From positions 17,232,221 through 17,296,220 of the forward strand of contig OZ023181.1 in assembly GCA_963995505.1 (NCBI GenBank): DNA of 64,000 nucleotides. The letters run 5' to 3'. Each line of letters opens with the position of its first letter. Position 1 is the stretch's first letter. Under the pieces are notes generated by a model. That model worked only from the letters and a program-made list of their open reading frames with translations. It was not told where the DNA came from and did no database searches. The translations under genes were made by a program, and so were the position numbers. The stretch comes from Hypericum androsaemum. Lineage: Eukaryota > Streptophyta > Magnoliopsida > Malpighiales > Hypericaceae. Shown here piece after piece: positions 20,774-32,945 of this stretch.

Positions 20774-23700
20774 TCATGCCCGTCCATTACTCTCTGATGG
20801 GGCGGTGCCAACATCAGGTTCAGAAAGGCAAGAGATCGCTCCGTCTACTAGTTCTCGAGCGGCGTCAATAAATACTCGATCATCAGCGTAGGCGTTCTTC
20901 TCTTGTCCTAGTAGTGCATCAGCAAGCTCGGATTCGTCTTTAGCACTCTTGAAGACGGTCGTCCCGTACTCCATGTTAGCCTGATGACAGGCTATCCTTT
21001 TCCCTCTCACACGGGCAAGTTCGTCTTGTGATCCCCGGTACTCGGAGTCAGCCTGGATCAAGCTCTCTTGAAGGCGGGCAATCTCAGCTCGAATACGGTT
21101 CGATGTCTCAGCCCGAGCGGTAACCATCCGTGCGGCTTCAAATTCTTCAGCCTTAACCAGTCTGAACTCGGCAACCCTGGACGCCATGTTGTTCTGGATC
21201 TCTGCGAAGGTCCTAGTATGAGCTTCCGCGTTCTGCTCCATGCAATGGATGGAGTCAACGTACCTTTCGCCTCTTTGATACCTGTAAAGAAACAAGTGTT
21301 AAGAATGGGTTCAATTAAGGTGGTGGGGAGAAAAGCGAATGTAAAAGAGCTTACCAGTGGACAACACGGGCAAAGTCGGCGTGTAGCTTGCGAATGGGAG
21401 TAGGTTGGTTGCCGGTGGATGGCCCGTGGTTTATCAAATACTCAAGGGCCGCGTATGCATAGGCTGGAGGTTCTAAAAACATAGTACTTACCGTCTGGCT
21501 CTTAAGGTCATGAAGGTAACGGATCAAGTTGGCTCTGTGCTTGTCTTTTTCTGTGTCGGCACATGCGGATGTCAGAACTTCAGGTAGCAAAGTCGGAGTG
21601 ATCGGAGGGTTGATCGACTCGTCTATGGTGAATCCTATGCTCTCATAGAATGCCTAGCATGGAATAACAAGTGTGACCCAATAGAGTGATGAGACATACG
21701 GAAAAACAAAGTTGGAGAAGACACATACCAGCTCGGAGGCGTCAATCAGAGGTATAGGAGGGGCTGGAGCAACGATAGGTGTCAGTGACGGTCCGGACGT
21801 AGGAGGCGGAGCAATAGTCGAAGGCATCGGAGGATGCACGATATCTGAGATGACCTCCTCGCTCTCGGTCATCCTGGTGTTGAAGGTATCAGTGCCTGAA
21901 GAAGGTGCTGCCGGAGGTGAAGGTGTATAACCAGGGGAGTAAACAGGATCAAGCATCGCTTGGAACTCGGTTTCATCGTCTAGAGGCTCGAAAATCATGA
22001 TGCTGGTAGGGCGACTTTGACGCGGAGGATTTCTTCTGAGCCTTGAAGGCGAGACGGCATGGGTAGACTCAGGGTCAGTAGTGGGGCTGACTCGTACAGG
22101 AGATGCTTCGGGTGATGAGTCCTGAAGTGATGTGAGTTAAGCAGAAGGCTTATTGGTACCAGGTAAGTACCCGAAGTTAGTTTTTACCTTTTCAGACGAA
22201 GACGAAGGGTATCCCACGAGTCTGACCGAAGGAGAGGAAGCTCGAAGGTCAACGTCTGTGCAATAATAAGAAGGCGGTTATGGACAAGTGAAGAACATGG
22301 TAGGTATGAGAGTAAGGGGACTTACCATCGTCTGGGAGGCCGGAGTCGTTCGTTTGGGAAGGAGACGCCGAGGCACCCGCCTGGTCATTGGTAACCGAGT
22401 GGTCGACCCTTTGTTTCTTCCTCGGAGGGGCTTTTCCTCGCCTTAGAACAGTGTCTGCCGTGGGGGGTGTATCTTTGAAAAAGGTAAAGGTCTCGGCTAG
22501 TTGCTTGTCGTTGGCCTTCCAACATGTGAGTGTCGCCCACCAAGCCGCGAAGGCGGGAGAACGACCGGAAGAGAAGTTGAAGCAGCTGATTGTGCTTCGG
22601 TGTAAAAGGTAACTGTTTGCCGCGAGGGAAAGTTCCACCTTTTCCCATTTATGTGAGCCTCGGTCGGCTCGGTGTCCATGGAGAAGGTAGTTGGTGGGGA
22701 ACGGAATCCCTTGGATGAGACCTAGCTGCTCAGCGACAAAGTGAGGATTGTAGGGTGCTACGACCATCCTCCCGGGACAACTTCCACTAATAAGGTCTCG
22801 GGCGGTGAGTATACTCTTCCAAGCATCAGCGCTATGAATCACGTTAGAGAAATTGAGGAAGTTAGGGCGGCAAGTCGCATGAAGAAGTGGAGAAGTTTGA
22901 TTACCGCTACGGTCCTTGTTGAAGGCCCGGAAGTAGGGACGAAGATCTTTCGTGGGTTTCTTTACCCGAGCCCGAAGAAGATGATGGCCGTAGCTAGGTA
23001 ATGACCCGTCATATGTAGGGAGTGAAGGTGTCAACTCGGGGAAGTAAGCTAGGCACCATATGGCGACCATCCATAAGGGACCGTTGGCGGTGAAAGTCCT
23101 CTTCAATCGATAAGTGTTGATAAAGATGGCCATCTGGTCGTAGATGTGAGAGAGGATGAATTGCCCCATTGCCATTTTCCGTCCCTCGGCTAGTGCAGCA
23201 GCTAAGTTGAAGTATTCATTTGACACACGTTTGGAAGACGGGCAGGTGATGTAGCGGGTAATCCAAAGGAGCAAGAAGGCCGTGTGCTCATCTCTATGGC
23301 GAAGCTCATCGCTGGGCGCATAATCAGGGACGCTTGCGTTCGCAGTGGTGACGGGGTTGGGTTCTCTTCGAGGATCGTCATCCCGTAGTCGATAGGCTTT
23401 GACATAGGCGGGAAAACCATTTGCTACTGGCCTATTGGCCTCATGCCGAACCCGGCCATTGGCATCAGACACTGGGGTAGACGGGAGGATCGGTTCACCA
23501 TCGGGATGAAGGCCAAAAAGGGCAGCCATATCGTATAATGTGATAGTCTTCATTCCTACAAGGGGAGATAAGATGGATAAGAAGCTTGATGAAGGCAAAG
23601 AAGAATCATCGATGCTAAAGGTAGCTTACCCGAGCGGAAAAGAAACACGTTGGCACTAGGGCACCAATAGAGAAGCAAGGTGCCGAGTAGTGGACGACAT

Positions 23701-24077
23701 GGCTCAATGCGGCGTGCGCAAAGGGACAAGAGTGAGCCGATGCCGGTTTGGTCCCATTGTGGTTGGTGGAATGGTTTCAGGACGGCGTGCCAACTCTCGA
23801 ACTCTTGGAATGGTGTAGGCCATCCGCGGTATCCGTTACAGTTGTTCCAAAAGTATAAGTTGAAGGGAGCGCCTTGAAAGAGAGGCACGTCACGGTAATG
23901 GACCGGAAGGAAATCTTCAAAGGTCTCTACGTTGGTAATCGTGGGTCCAAGTACTCGATTTTCTTTATCTTGAGAGGTATCATCGACCGGGTAGCTTTCT
24001 CCAAGTGTGGATGTGATGAGGACGTTGGAGGAGCGTTGTTCTTCCTTCTCGATATCAGGAGGTATCGGCATGACCAT
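20774..24077 (-). CDS. Antisense plant mobile domain (PMD) gene in the retrotransposon, 6 exons
   Basis: Exons on the minus strand: 24077-23630, 23555-22326, 22255-22188, 22121-21729, 21653-21355 and 21281-20774. All five introns are GT-AG and 66-75 nt. The exons total 2,946 nt, giving 981 residues plus stop with no in-frame stop. Residues up to about 150 and on into exon 2 form a PMD (aminotransferase-like) domain: WHAVLKPFHQPQWDQTGIGS, then after splicing FLFRSGMKTITLYDMAALFG. The middle is Pro/Ser-rich (exons 3-4). The last exon is Glu/Ala/Arg-rich and probably a coiled coil (EIARLQESLIQADSEYRG). Host PMD proteins such as MAIN and MAIL1 act in transposon silencing and meristem maintenance. 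Here the role is unknown. An earlier exon is possible, because an AG lies just before the chosen ATG. Confidence 0.8.
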
Positions 24078-25080
24078 CCTAACATCATTAAACAAACAAG
24101 GGTTAGCAAAGACGGTGTTAAAAGGACGGTGAGAACACCCGTTTGATCGCTTTGGATTTTTGGGCCGACGCGGATGGGTTCTCGCCTCGGACCTAGCGGG
24201 CGAAGCTTACCGGCGAGAGTACTTTCTCGCCTCGGGCCTAGGGAGCAAGGCCTACCGGCGTGCGCGTTTTCTCATCTCGAGTCGAGCAAGGGAGACCAAG
24301 CTCCTCGTGGGCCGTTCGGTCGAGCCCAACTCGGGTCACTAGGGCCGAATTTACCTAGGCGAGAAATGTCAAGCTCTTATCCGAAGTGCGTAAAGGAATT
24401 GGCGAACCGACGTTGGTTCGCGATGGAGAGTAAGGTGTGTGGTGTATTCTCCTCGATCAAGGTCTAAGCTATGGAATTACCCCAAGTTCAAAAGCCAAGA
24501 GGAAGAAGTGCAAAATGATGGGTTTGGCATTTTCACAAACACTTGGTGTGCAAGTGTTAAAGCTTGGAAACATACCTTGAAGTGGAGTTAGAGGCGAGCC
24601 AAAAGGAATACAAGGGATTTGCAAGCCTCCAAAAGGTGGAGGGCAACTCTAGTCCAAGGCAAATAAGTCCTCCTACAAGTTGTGAGATTTGACCAAGAAG
24701 TGAGCTACTTTCATATTCTTCTTTACAATCATAATGGAGAAGGGAGGGAAACTTACTTTGAAGATTAAACACACCTTGGCAACTTTGGAGATGGAGGAGT
24801 GATTCAAATTTTAGTTGGAGTTGTTAAGAAAGGAAAAATGGAGGCCAAGCTTTGATTTCCATGGTGGATGTTGGGAAATGAAGAGTGGTGAGAATGTGAA
24901 GAGAATGGGGGGCTTTGTTCTTTTTAGGCTAGGTCAATGACATCTTTGGGGTCCACCAAGTCAAAGAGGGAAGTTTGAAATTCAAAGGAGTCAAGTTTGA
25001 TCCTAGCTTGAAAATTCGGAGGGAAACACGTCAACATTTCTCGGAATGGACGCCTCGAACTATCGACGTGCGGGGGGCAT
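24078..25080. other. Region between the antisense gene and the 3' LTR; polypurine tract
   Basis: No coding frame is supported. 24160-24350 repeats CTCGCCTCG-type motifs related to the LTR arrays. The short purine run GCGGGGGGCA at about 25070-25079 directly precedes the 3' LTR and is the likely plus-strand primer tract. The antisense gene's promoter should lie here or in the 3' LTR. Confidence 0.45.
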
Positions 25081-26528
25081 TGTTGGAGCACGAAATTAAC
25101 ATCTCGGAGTGATGACGGTCTATCTCCGGATGTGCGGGAATCAGCTCGAGCTCGGCGGAATTTGGAGCCCGGGGCGAGAGGCTCCTCTCGCCCGCGTAGG
25201 CGAGGCCGAGGGCCTGGGCGAAGGCCCCTCTCGCCCGCGTAGGCGAGGCCGAGGGCCTGGACGAGAGGCCCCTCTCGCCCGCGTAGGCGAGACCGAGGGC
25301 CTGGGCGAGAGGCCCCTCTCGCCCGCGTAGGCGAGACCGAGGGCCTGGGCGAGAGGCCCCTCTCGCCCGCGTAGACGAAACCAAGCGAGGACTCTTCTCG
25401 CCCACATGGCCGAGCCCTATCGAGAAACTCGTCCGACTCAAAATAGGCGAGAGGCCGGTAGAAGACCGAGCGAGGGGCCGAATGGCGAGAGGCCGAGCGA
25501 GAGGCCTACGGCGAGAGGCCGAGTGGCGAGAGGCCAAGTGGCGAGAGGCTTACGGCGAGAGGCCAAGTGGCGAGAGGCCTACGACGAGAGGCCAAGCGAG
25601 AGGCCGAGCGAGAGGCCGAGTGGCGAGAAGCCGAGCGAGAGGCCGAGTGGCGAGGGGCCGAGCGAGAGGCCTACGGCGAAAGGCCGAGTGGCGAGAGGTC
25701 GAGCGAGAGGCCTACGGCGAGAAGCCGAGCGGGAGGCCGAGTGGCAAAAGGCCGAGCGAGAGGCCTATGGCAAGAAGACAAGCGAGGAGCCTAAGGCAAG
25801 AAGCCGAAGGTGAGAAGCCAACTTGGACCCGAGCGGGAAGCTCATTTGACCTTCGTAGGCGGGAAAGTGATTTCGGGAATAGGTCCACTTTGGTTGAGGA
25901 GGCCTTTAGCCTGAGCCCATTTTGAGATTCAGTTTGGGCCTGACGAGATGTTCGTCTTGGGCGATGACGGATTTGAATCAAGATTTTGCATGAGAGGTTC
26001 GAGAAGGTTAAAACGATCTATATTTTCCCAATTTGAGCCGAGATTCTCAATATTTGGCAAGACTTGGTAAGTTCCTCTTTAGGCCGCGATCGCTTGGTCA
26101 TCACGTTTTGAAAGCTTCCTATCCGAGGACGAGATTTGCTCATTTAAGGAAGACGGCTTGTATTGAGCCGAGAGGATCCCGTCATGTTAGGAACAAATAA
26201 TTTGAAGCGGATCTCTCGGGATTGAGACTTGGAGCCGAAGGTCTTGGAGGCGGTTTAGGATTTCCTATTGTGAAGGCGTGGAGGTTAGGTCAAGGCACTC
26301 TATATAAGAAGGGCTCGGGCAAGAGAACGGGACATCACCAACACATCAAACAACAACTATCTTTACTTTTTATCTCGTAGCCCGTAGTCCTTTTTTCTCC
26401 CTCTCCCTTAGATTGAACGTCTAAGGTTCACTCTTTTTTCACCCTCTCCGTTAGGCCGACCTTGGGACGACCACTCCGGATCCATCTCGGGTAGTCTTGA
26501 CGTTCTTGTACCCACTTTCTCCGCAACA
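25081..26528 (+). repeat. 3' LTR of the Ty3 element
   Basis: 1,448 bp, the same length as the 5' LTR. Differences seen by eye: A at 25143 versus G, C versus T in the second hairpin unit, A versus G in GGCCTGGACG near 25261, and A versus G in CTACGACGAG near 25583. The remainder reads the same on inspection. Confidence 0.95.
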
Positions 26529-26533
26529 GGTTC
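26529..26533. repeat. Right target-site duplication of the Ty3 element (GGTTC)
   Basis: GGTTC immediately follows the CAACA end of the 3' LTR and equals 10844-10848. Confidence 0.93.
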
Positions 26534-27358
26534 GAAGCCTGAAATTCTCATGCATATGCTTGTGACATGTCCACATGCCAAAGCATCGTGGTTTTCTGGC
26601 CCCTTGGGTATTAGAACTAATCAAAACCAGCTACAAAATTTTGTGCAATGGTTTTTTAGCTACAGAACGCGGCTTGGCAGTTCTGGATGTTCTTCTATTG
26701 GCAGGTGTGGAAGATGCAAAATGTTGCACTTTTCGAAGGCTTGTTACATATGTTCATCTTGTTACTGCCAACCTTACTATTAATAATTGGAACGAGTGGA
26801 GAAGCATTCATACGCTGCATCCGATTACACAAATAAATGCTATTGGAAGTCCTAGTATCTGTCAGCGATGGCAGCCACCTCAACCACACGAGGTGATAGT
26901 CAACTGGGACGAGTTGTTGCTCGAGAAAGATTTTAGCACGACCCTAACGACAGTGGCTAGAAATTATTTAGGCCATGTTATTGATGGTCAAAAGGCAAAC
27001 ACTCAAGTTGACTCTGCGCTGGAGGCAGTAGTCAAAGTCATTGCAATGGCTATTAGCTTGGTCGGGTGCAGGTTCAGAGATGTAGAGGTGATGATTCGCT
27101 CAGATTGTTTGTCTGCAGTAAAGTTCATTCAGGGAAGAACTGTCTCGATTGATTAGAGAGTGAAAAATCAAGCTTTGTTGGCTATGTTTGTCTTGAAATC
27201 TCTTACTATATGTAAGTTAGAATTCACTCTACACAAGGCTAATGAGGTTGCCAATTGGGTTGATACTATAGCACGATGTCGACAATGTGCTTCCAATTGG
27301 GTACTTCATCCGCTTTTGGAGTTAAGGACTCATTTGTGTAACAATTTCCCAACGTGAT
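26534..27358 (+). mobile_element. L1-type LINE, right part (zf-RVT remnant and RNase H)
   Basis: Continuation of the interrupted LINE: KPEILMHMLVTCPHAKASWF (zinc-finger-like region after RT), then an RNase H-like stretch with TVARNYLGHVIDGQ, IRSDCLSAVKFIQGR and KANEVANWVD. Several frameshifts and a TAG (near 27154) interrupt it. A C-terminal RNase H domain is typical of one plant L1 branch. It ends near 27358 without a clear poly(A) tail. Confidence 0.85.
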
Positions 27359-29620
27359 AATATATGCAACGGATGTTTGTTTTTAAAAAAATAGAAAATA
27401 TGAAACTACTTCGCAAAAAAATAGATTAATAGAAAATAATAAAATAAACCAAGTAAATTTCTAACCGTTTGGAGGAGGTAAATGATGAGTATTTGGTGAG
27501 AATTTGCTTTAATGGGAAAAAATCCTAAGATTTTGTAATGGTATAGATGCTGGTTGACAAATAAAATTAATGATATCTTATATTTGTCACAATTTGAATC
27601 ATGTCATCTCGTCACTTTGTTTTGTTGGCTCATAATTGCTATTAATACAAAGAATTTCCATCAATGGGTCAGTGATTATATGATGTTTCTTTGTTACACA
27701 TCATATGACTAATGAAACAAGTCACCCACTACTAATAATGGATTTGAATTACGTACGGAGAAGCTTTTTTCGTTATTTTTATGAAAATCTTTCTTGGTTT
27801 TAGATATTTCTTCCGGGTTTTTATGTTAATATTGAGATTATCACATTTATAGTTACAATTATTTATGACTGAAAAATCTACATCTTCTTTGTCTTAAACT
27901 CTTGAGTTTATATGAAAATTTTAACATAGTATGATAACAGATTGAATTAAAGTCCTTGTTACTGCTTGCAAGACGTTGTGTCGTGACACTTTTTGTGAAG
28001 TCAAAGTATATGCAAATTTTACTCGGAGGGACCTATTGAGATAATCAAATGATTAGTTGCAAGCAAGTTTTAATGGATTTCGTTTGAAGGGATCTATTGA
28101 TATAACCAAATGATTAGTTGCAAGCAAGTTTTAAAAAAATGACTCTAATGTCGACCTGAGATTTTCTCGCACGTCAACAGGTCCAATTTGTTGGGGGCAC
28201 CTGTTGGACCAGAATTTTTAGATAAAAACATATATGATTAATTATATATAGTATTAAAATATCAAATAATTATAAATATTATACAATATTATTGCAAAAT
28301 TTGTTTTGCAGAAGCATTAAAATTATAATTTAATCATTTTTAATGTAATAAAAATATAAAAAATTTTGATATTTTTATTTGAACCGGTTAGTCCAACCAT
28401 GTGAATGAGTTGATTTGACTGATTAACCATCATCCGAGTATAGTTGGATAACAACCAGGGATTGGTCTCATATCATGGTCGGCCCGATCGGACCACATTT
28501 TTCTAAAACCTTGGTTGCAAACATAGTGAAATTTTTTAAGTGTAAAACATTCAAATACCCAACTTCAACCGGATGTCAACGTCCGCTCTTTTCTTCTAAT
28601 GTATTGTATTTTAGTCCAGGTGCAATGCTCAACTTGCATTTCATAATTGTGTAGAGTTCATGCACAACCATTAATGGAAGGTTAATTGAAGATGGACCAT
28701 TGAACCACCCGTTTCCCTATTAAGAAGGGACAACCTACCGATTACCGTCAATGCGTCAGTTTCCATATCCATCTCAAAAAATGTCATTCCCATATCGACA
28801 ATAATACCCTCGTGAATGTTAATCATCAGATCTTGCACATAATTTAATAAACTAATCCAATGACTTTTTTTTATCTAAGATGAGCCTGACTAATTTTTCA
28901 AGTCAGGAGTCAATCCTATCCCGATTGTTAATGTCTTAATGATGGAGACCTAAATCCTACCATTCTCATGTGCATAAACAACCTGGTTTCTCTATTCGAG
29001 AAGTCAAAAAATTTTGTTTAAAGTGTTTCTTTTAATTCCAATTTTAGGCAGCTTACAAAATTAATAATTATGATAAAGTTTTTTTTTTTTGAAAGGTAAA
29101 CTTTATGGTAAAGTTGTAAGATAATATTTCAAAAACCAAGAAATACGTAGATCTGGTAATTTTTTTAATTATTTTTTGACTAATCGTTGATTTAGCTCTA
29201 TAATGACTAAAATAGAATATAAGAATAATTTAAGCTAGGTCTCTCATTAATCACCCGGTTACGTTTACCCAGAGAATCTTTATTTAGGAAACATTTTTTT
29301 AAACTTTTGACACAATAATGTCTTGATTTTATATTTATAACTAATTATCTTAGTCATTTAATCAATTAGGAAGTGCACAAATCTACTATTAAGGAAGATC
29401 AACATAAAATTTATTCTCAGTTTTCACGACTACCATACAATTGACAAGTGGGAAATTAACTTGTTTAAGAGGAAAACTATGTGTGAAAACGGAAGAAGCG
29501 TGACAACCTCGCTTATGTTTTAGGTTTCCCCAATCGGAGTAGTATGATGTATATTTTGTTCATGTCTTACATTAATTGTTCGCTCTTGTTCGAAATAATC
29601 TCAACCGTTTGATTAGTTGG
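27359..29620. other. AT-rich intergenic region; one short duplication
   Basis: No gene, RNA or intact element seen. A stretch of about 45 bp ending GATTAGTTGCAAGCAAGTTT is tandemly duplicated at about 28030-28073 and 28090-28133. At 28381-28510 a degenerate segment with GGTCGG and CGGACC motifs resembles one at 45205-45600. Confidence 0.45.
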
Positions 29621-30854
29621 GATGTCATGTCCGATCCAGATCTTGAATTTGTCGCCGAGTGATATGTGGTATGTGAGACAAGTTCAAGGTATGACACTAA
29701 ACCTAAAGTGCCCAAAGGCCAAAACCAATAGCAGACCCTATGAAACACCTAGCAAATGGCCAACCAATTCTAACATCCTAGCAAACACCAATCACCAAGG
29801 TTATGGAGGGTCGAAAAATATTTTCTGATCCATACTATGAGTCACATTCTTAATCGCTTAGAGAATTTGAGAAATATATTCCACCTACGACATCCTTACG
29901 GCTATTGTGAAACGCCATGTGTTAGTCGAGATTTCATCTCGAAGAGCATCATCAAGCGGCTCCATTTCAACCAGGAGCGAGGAAAGATTACGCACCATTA
30001 AAGCAGCGAAAAGTTCATAAAAGTAGCTGTTTTATTTGTTGGCCTCCCTTCCCAGCAACTCGATCTAGTTGGGGTCGACTGGATCAAACAACTCCTTTTA
30101 GCCTTATTGGCCACCAAAGCAGGCCTAACCCCATCTCGCACATCCAACCCTTCGGCTTCCACAAAAGATGAAAGCTGCACTAGCCAAGCATCCACCTCGT
30201 CAGTAAGGGTCCCAACCCCGACCACGTCCGGCAGTAGCAGACTACCCTCAACAGTCGTGTCACCAGCGACAAGGTGCACCTCCCCCAACTCAATAGCAAC
30301 TAGAGATGGTTACACCACGTGCGGGATATCAAAAGAAGCACCCATAATAGCTTAAACTGCATGGAGACCATTGGGCACAGCGGCTGCATTTAAACAAGCA
30401 TCTAAAGTGTCATCAAAATAAACATCTGCAACGAGAAGCTGCTGGATAGCAGAACCAACAACAGCGGAAGGGAAACCCCAGTTCAAACACACAGCAGGAC
30501 AGAGAGCAAGTTTGTCAACCAAAGTTGCAGCAACAACTGAGGGAAGAACATCCACAGGTTTAGCCACAACATGGAGCACAATGGGAAGCCCATCAACTTC
30601 GGAGTCAACAAGAGTTGACACCAACGGCAAGCCCACATTTTCCTCTATGGAAGCATCACCAACAGACTCGACAAGCTGCATAGAAATAAAAAATAGTGCA
30701 CCCAAAAGCCAGCAGGATTTGTCTTCAACGTCACCAAAATTGCCCAAAGGTCGAGCACCACCCTAACAGCCACAAGACCTATCTGAAAATGGCAAAACAT
30801 CACCCCCCCCCCCCCCCGGAAGGAACCTAATCACATAAATTTCCTGGCTAACCT
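29621..30854 (-). mobile_element. Degenerate non-LTR ORF1-like region, left part
   Basis: The minus-strand translation is long but repeatedly stopped. It contains a Val/Leu/Asp-rich stretch (30747-30352, DKSCWLLGALFFISMQLVES) and another at 30288-29998. With the fragment at 33531-33770 it looks like the variable part of a LINE coding region split by the copia element. No catalytic motif remains. A C15 run is at 30803-30817. Confidence 0.3.
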
Positions 30855-31245
30855 TGTATTAGGAAATCACCACACTAGAGAATAAAAGCGAAAAAGAACA
30901 CAGACACAAGAGTTACATGGTTCACCCTAATGCATATGTCCACGTGGAGAAATGAGAACTTTTATTGATGAGATCTGAGCCATAAATCCATATATAACCT
31001 AGGGTAACATGTCTTTATATAGAGAAAAACTCGTATACATCAAATAACCTATCTAGGTCAACCTAGGAGTCCAAAATAAGAATCTGATACAAAACATGAA
31101 ATTACAGCCACCAGCCCTTGCGGGCGCCAATCAACTTGGGCTCGCAAGTTGTCCTCTGTTTGCGGCTTCTGTATCTACCTACTGGCAGTCGCCAGCAAAC
31201 TAGCGGCCGCCAGTTCCTTCACATTCTCGACATCCCAATAATCTC
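30855..31245 (-). repeat. 3' LTR of the copia element (approximate)
   Basis: Begins at the plus-strand TGTATTAGGAAATCACC and pairs with 33247-33530. The inner boundary is uncertain because the partner LTR loses similarity near its far end. Confidence 0.6.
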
Positions 31246-32606
31246 TTCATTGGCGAGAATTTATCCCTTGTGAACAATCATGAAGCTTCACCCGAACTTC
31301 AGCAAAGTCCACATTGATGAGACACCGCCCCATGAAGAACCATTAGATCTTACAAGACTGAACCAACTCTATCGACTCCACCTTTAACCATAGACACACT
31401 ACCATCAATAAGACCTCTCAACCTTCTCTCCACCCTTTGTTCAATCACTTGGAGACAACATCTAAACTCGAGTATTTTCTGAGCTTGCCTGATGCATTCC
31501 CTCCAAACTCTATCGAACTCCAATATGCAAGTTCACCTGCCGAAGCAACATTGTGACCAATAGACGCGCCCTCTATTTTTTGGTCACCCCTATGCTCTGC
31601 AACCTCGAATTGCTTCTCTGTTGGACCTTTTTACCTCGAACCAATGCTACGAACTATAGCATACAATGGAAAACCTTTTATTTCATCAAGTAGTACCCTC
31701 AACATGTCACGAACTCCACCGTTTGACCTTGAGTGAGATACTCAATTCACCTGTGGTATTATCAACAGTTTTGTATTCCCGATGCCAAACTTACCCAACA
31801 CCTTTGACATCGATGTTCGTTTGGACAACCATAGCGGGGCCTTGCTAACAATGCTTCTCTGAGCAAACCATGGCTTCTTGTCAACCATGCTTCCGTGAAA
31901 TAACCATATCTTGCTAACCATATCTCTGTAAATCCCAACTACAGTTAAACCATTTATGTCAAGCCTTGGCTCCATCACATGATCTAACCTCACATGACCT
32001 TAGCTTTTTCCCTCTCTATCGAAACCCAATGATATGACTCCACCTATAACTGTGCCCCCTGCTAACTTGTTGGTATTTCTTACATCCCTTTCACCTTCAT
32101 CACCACGATAGCATCCTCTCCACCTCAATTAGCCCGCCTTTAATCTTATAGTTGTACCCACTATAATCCAAGGCTTCTAATGAGATCAGATTCTCCAACT
32201 TCGGAACATGTCTAACTCTACATAATTTTCTCTCAACACCATCCCACATCTTGATTCATATATCACCTATGTCAGTGATTCTAAGAGTAAAACCATCACT
32301 CATAGTCACCATACCTGAATCAACAAACTCTTAGATGTTGAACTACCCTCTCTTGGTTGTCATGTGAAAAAAATAAGTGATATCCAAAATCCAGGAATCA
32401 GAGTATTTTGGACTTGACAAAACAGAAAGATAGTCACCATCCGACCTGTTCGAGTATGAGGCCATATTCATGGATGTCGATCCTTATTCGTGGTCCCGAG
32501 TTCTTCCTAGATAATCTTTCTTCATGTGCCCTTTTCCTCCAGACTCGAAGTAATTTTTTTTTAGCCTCCTTGACCTCGACCAGGATCGTCTGCCATCTTT
32601 TCCTTC
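31246..32606 (-). pseudogene. Copia interior with pre-integrase remnant
   Basis: The minus-strand translation at about 32330-32090 gives GMVTMSDGFTLRITDIGDI, then VRHVPKLENLISLEALDYSG. This matches the gag pre-integrase segment of copia polyproteins, with a stop between the blocks. The rest to 31246 holds no recognisable integrase, RT or RNase H. Confidence 0.6.
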
Positions 32607-32945
32607 TCAACGACTATGGCTACCCCTGACAACCAACCCTTTTATTCGTTGACTACCAGTTTTCCTCTTTTGATGAAACCCTAACAAAACACTTGTGATA
32701 TCCTCCAAAACTAGAGAATCCTTCCTCCAAATTAGAGTTGTAACCAAACTCTCGTAAGAACTTGGTAAGAAATTCAACAGCAACAATGTCTTTTCTTCAT
32801 CCTCGAACTTCACATCGACCCTTCTCAAATCATTCAACATTTGATTGAAAATATTGATGTGTTGGCTCAAATCTGAGCTCTTCATTATCTTAAACATGTA
32901 CAGTTTTTGCTTAAGATAAAATTTGTTTGACAGAGACGTTGACAT
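32607..32945 (-). pseudogene. Copia gag (UBN2) fragment
   Basis: 112 codons open on the minus strand: LSNKFYLKQKLYMFKIMKSS, LNDLRRVDVKFEDEEKTLLL and LLNFLPSSYESLVTTLIW are hallmarks of copia gag (UBN2 family). The rest of the gag frame on either side is broken. Confidence 0.8.

Larger units (their letters stand above)
10849..26528 (+). mobile_element. Ty3/gypsy LTR retrotransposon, Tat-like lineage, 15,680 bp, nearly intact
   Basis: Full-length element with 1,448-bp LTRs (10849-12296 and 25081-26528), TG...CA ends and a 5-bp target duplication. Order on the plus strand: LTR, primer-binding region, gag-protease, reverse transcriptase, RNase H, a second plant-type RNase H, integrase, a roughly 4.6-kb 3' region, LTR. 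The double RNase H, large size and extra antisense gene in the 3' region point to the Tat lineage (Tat/Retand/Ogre relatives), in which extra ORFs, often antisense, have been reported. The integrase-after-RT order sets it in Ty3/gypsy. Defects: a frame change at the G6 run at 16919-16924 and one TAG at 20133-20135. It sits inside an older LINE in the same orientation. Confidence 0.95.

Noticed and set aside
21351..21590. An intron in the antisense gene at about 21491-21466 (GTAAGT to TTTTAG)
   Set aside because: Splicing there would shift the frame, whereas reading straight through keeps a single open exon (21653-21355) that joins correctly at both ends.
24078..24095. Start of the antisense PMD gene at 24095
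   Set aside because: The codon there is TTG. The first in-frame ATG is at 24077. An upstream exon remains possible but was not found.
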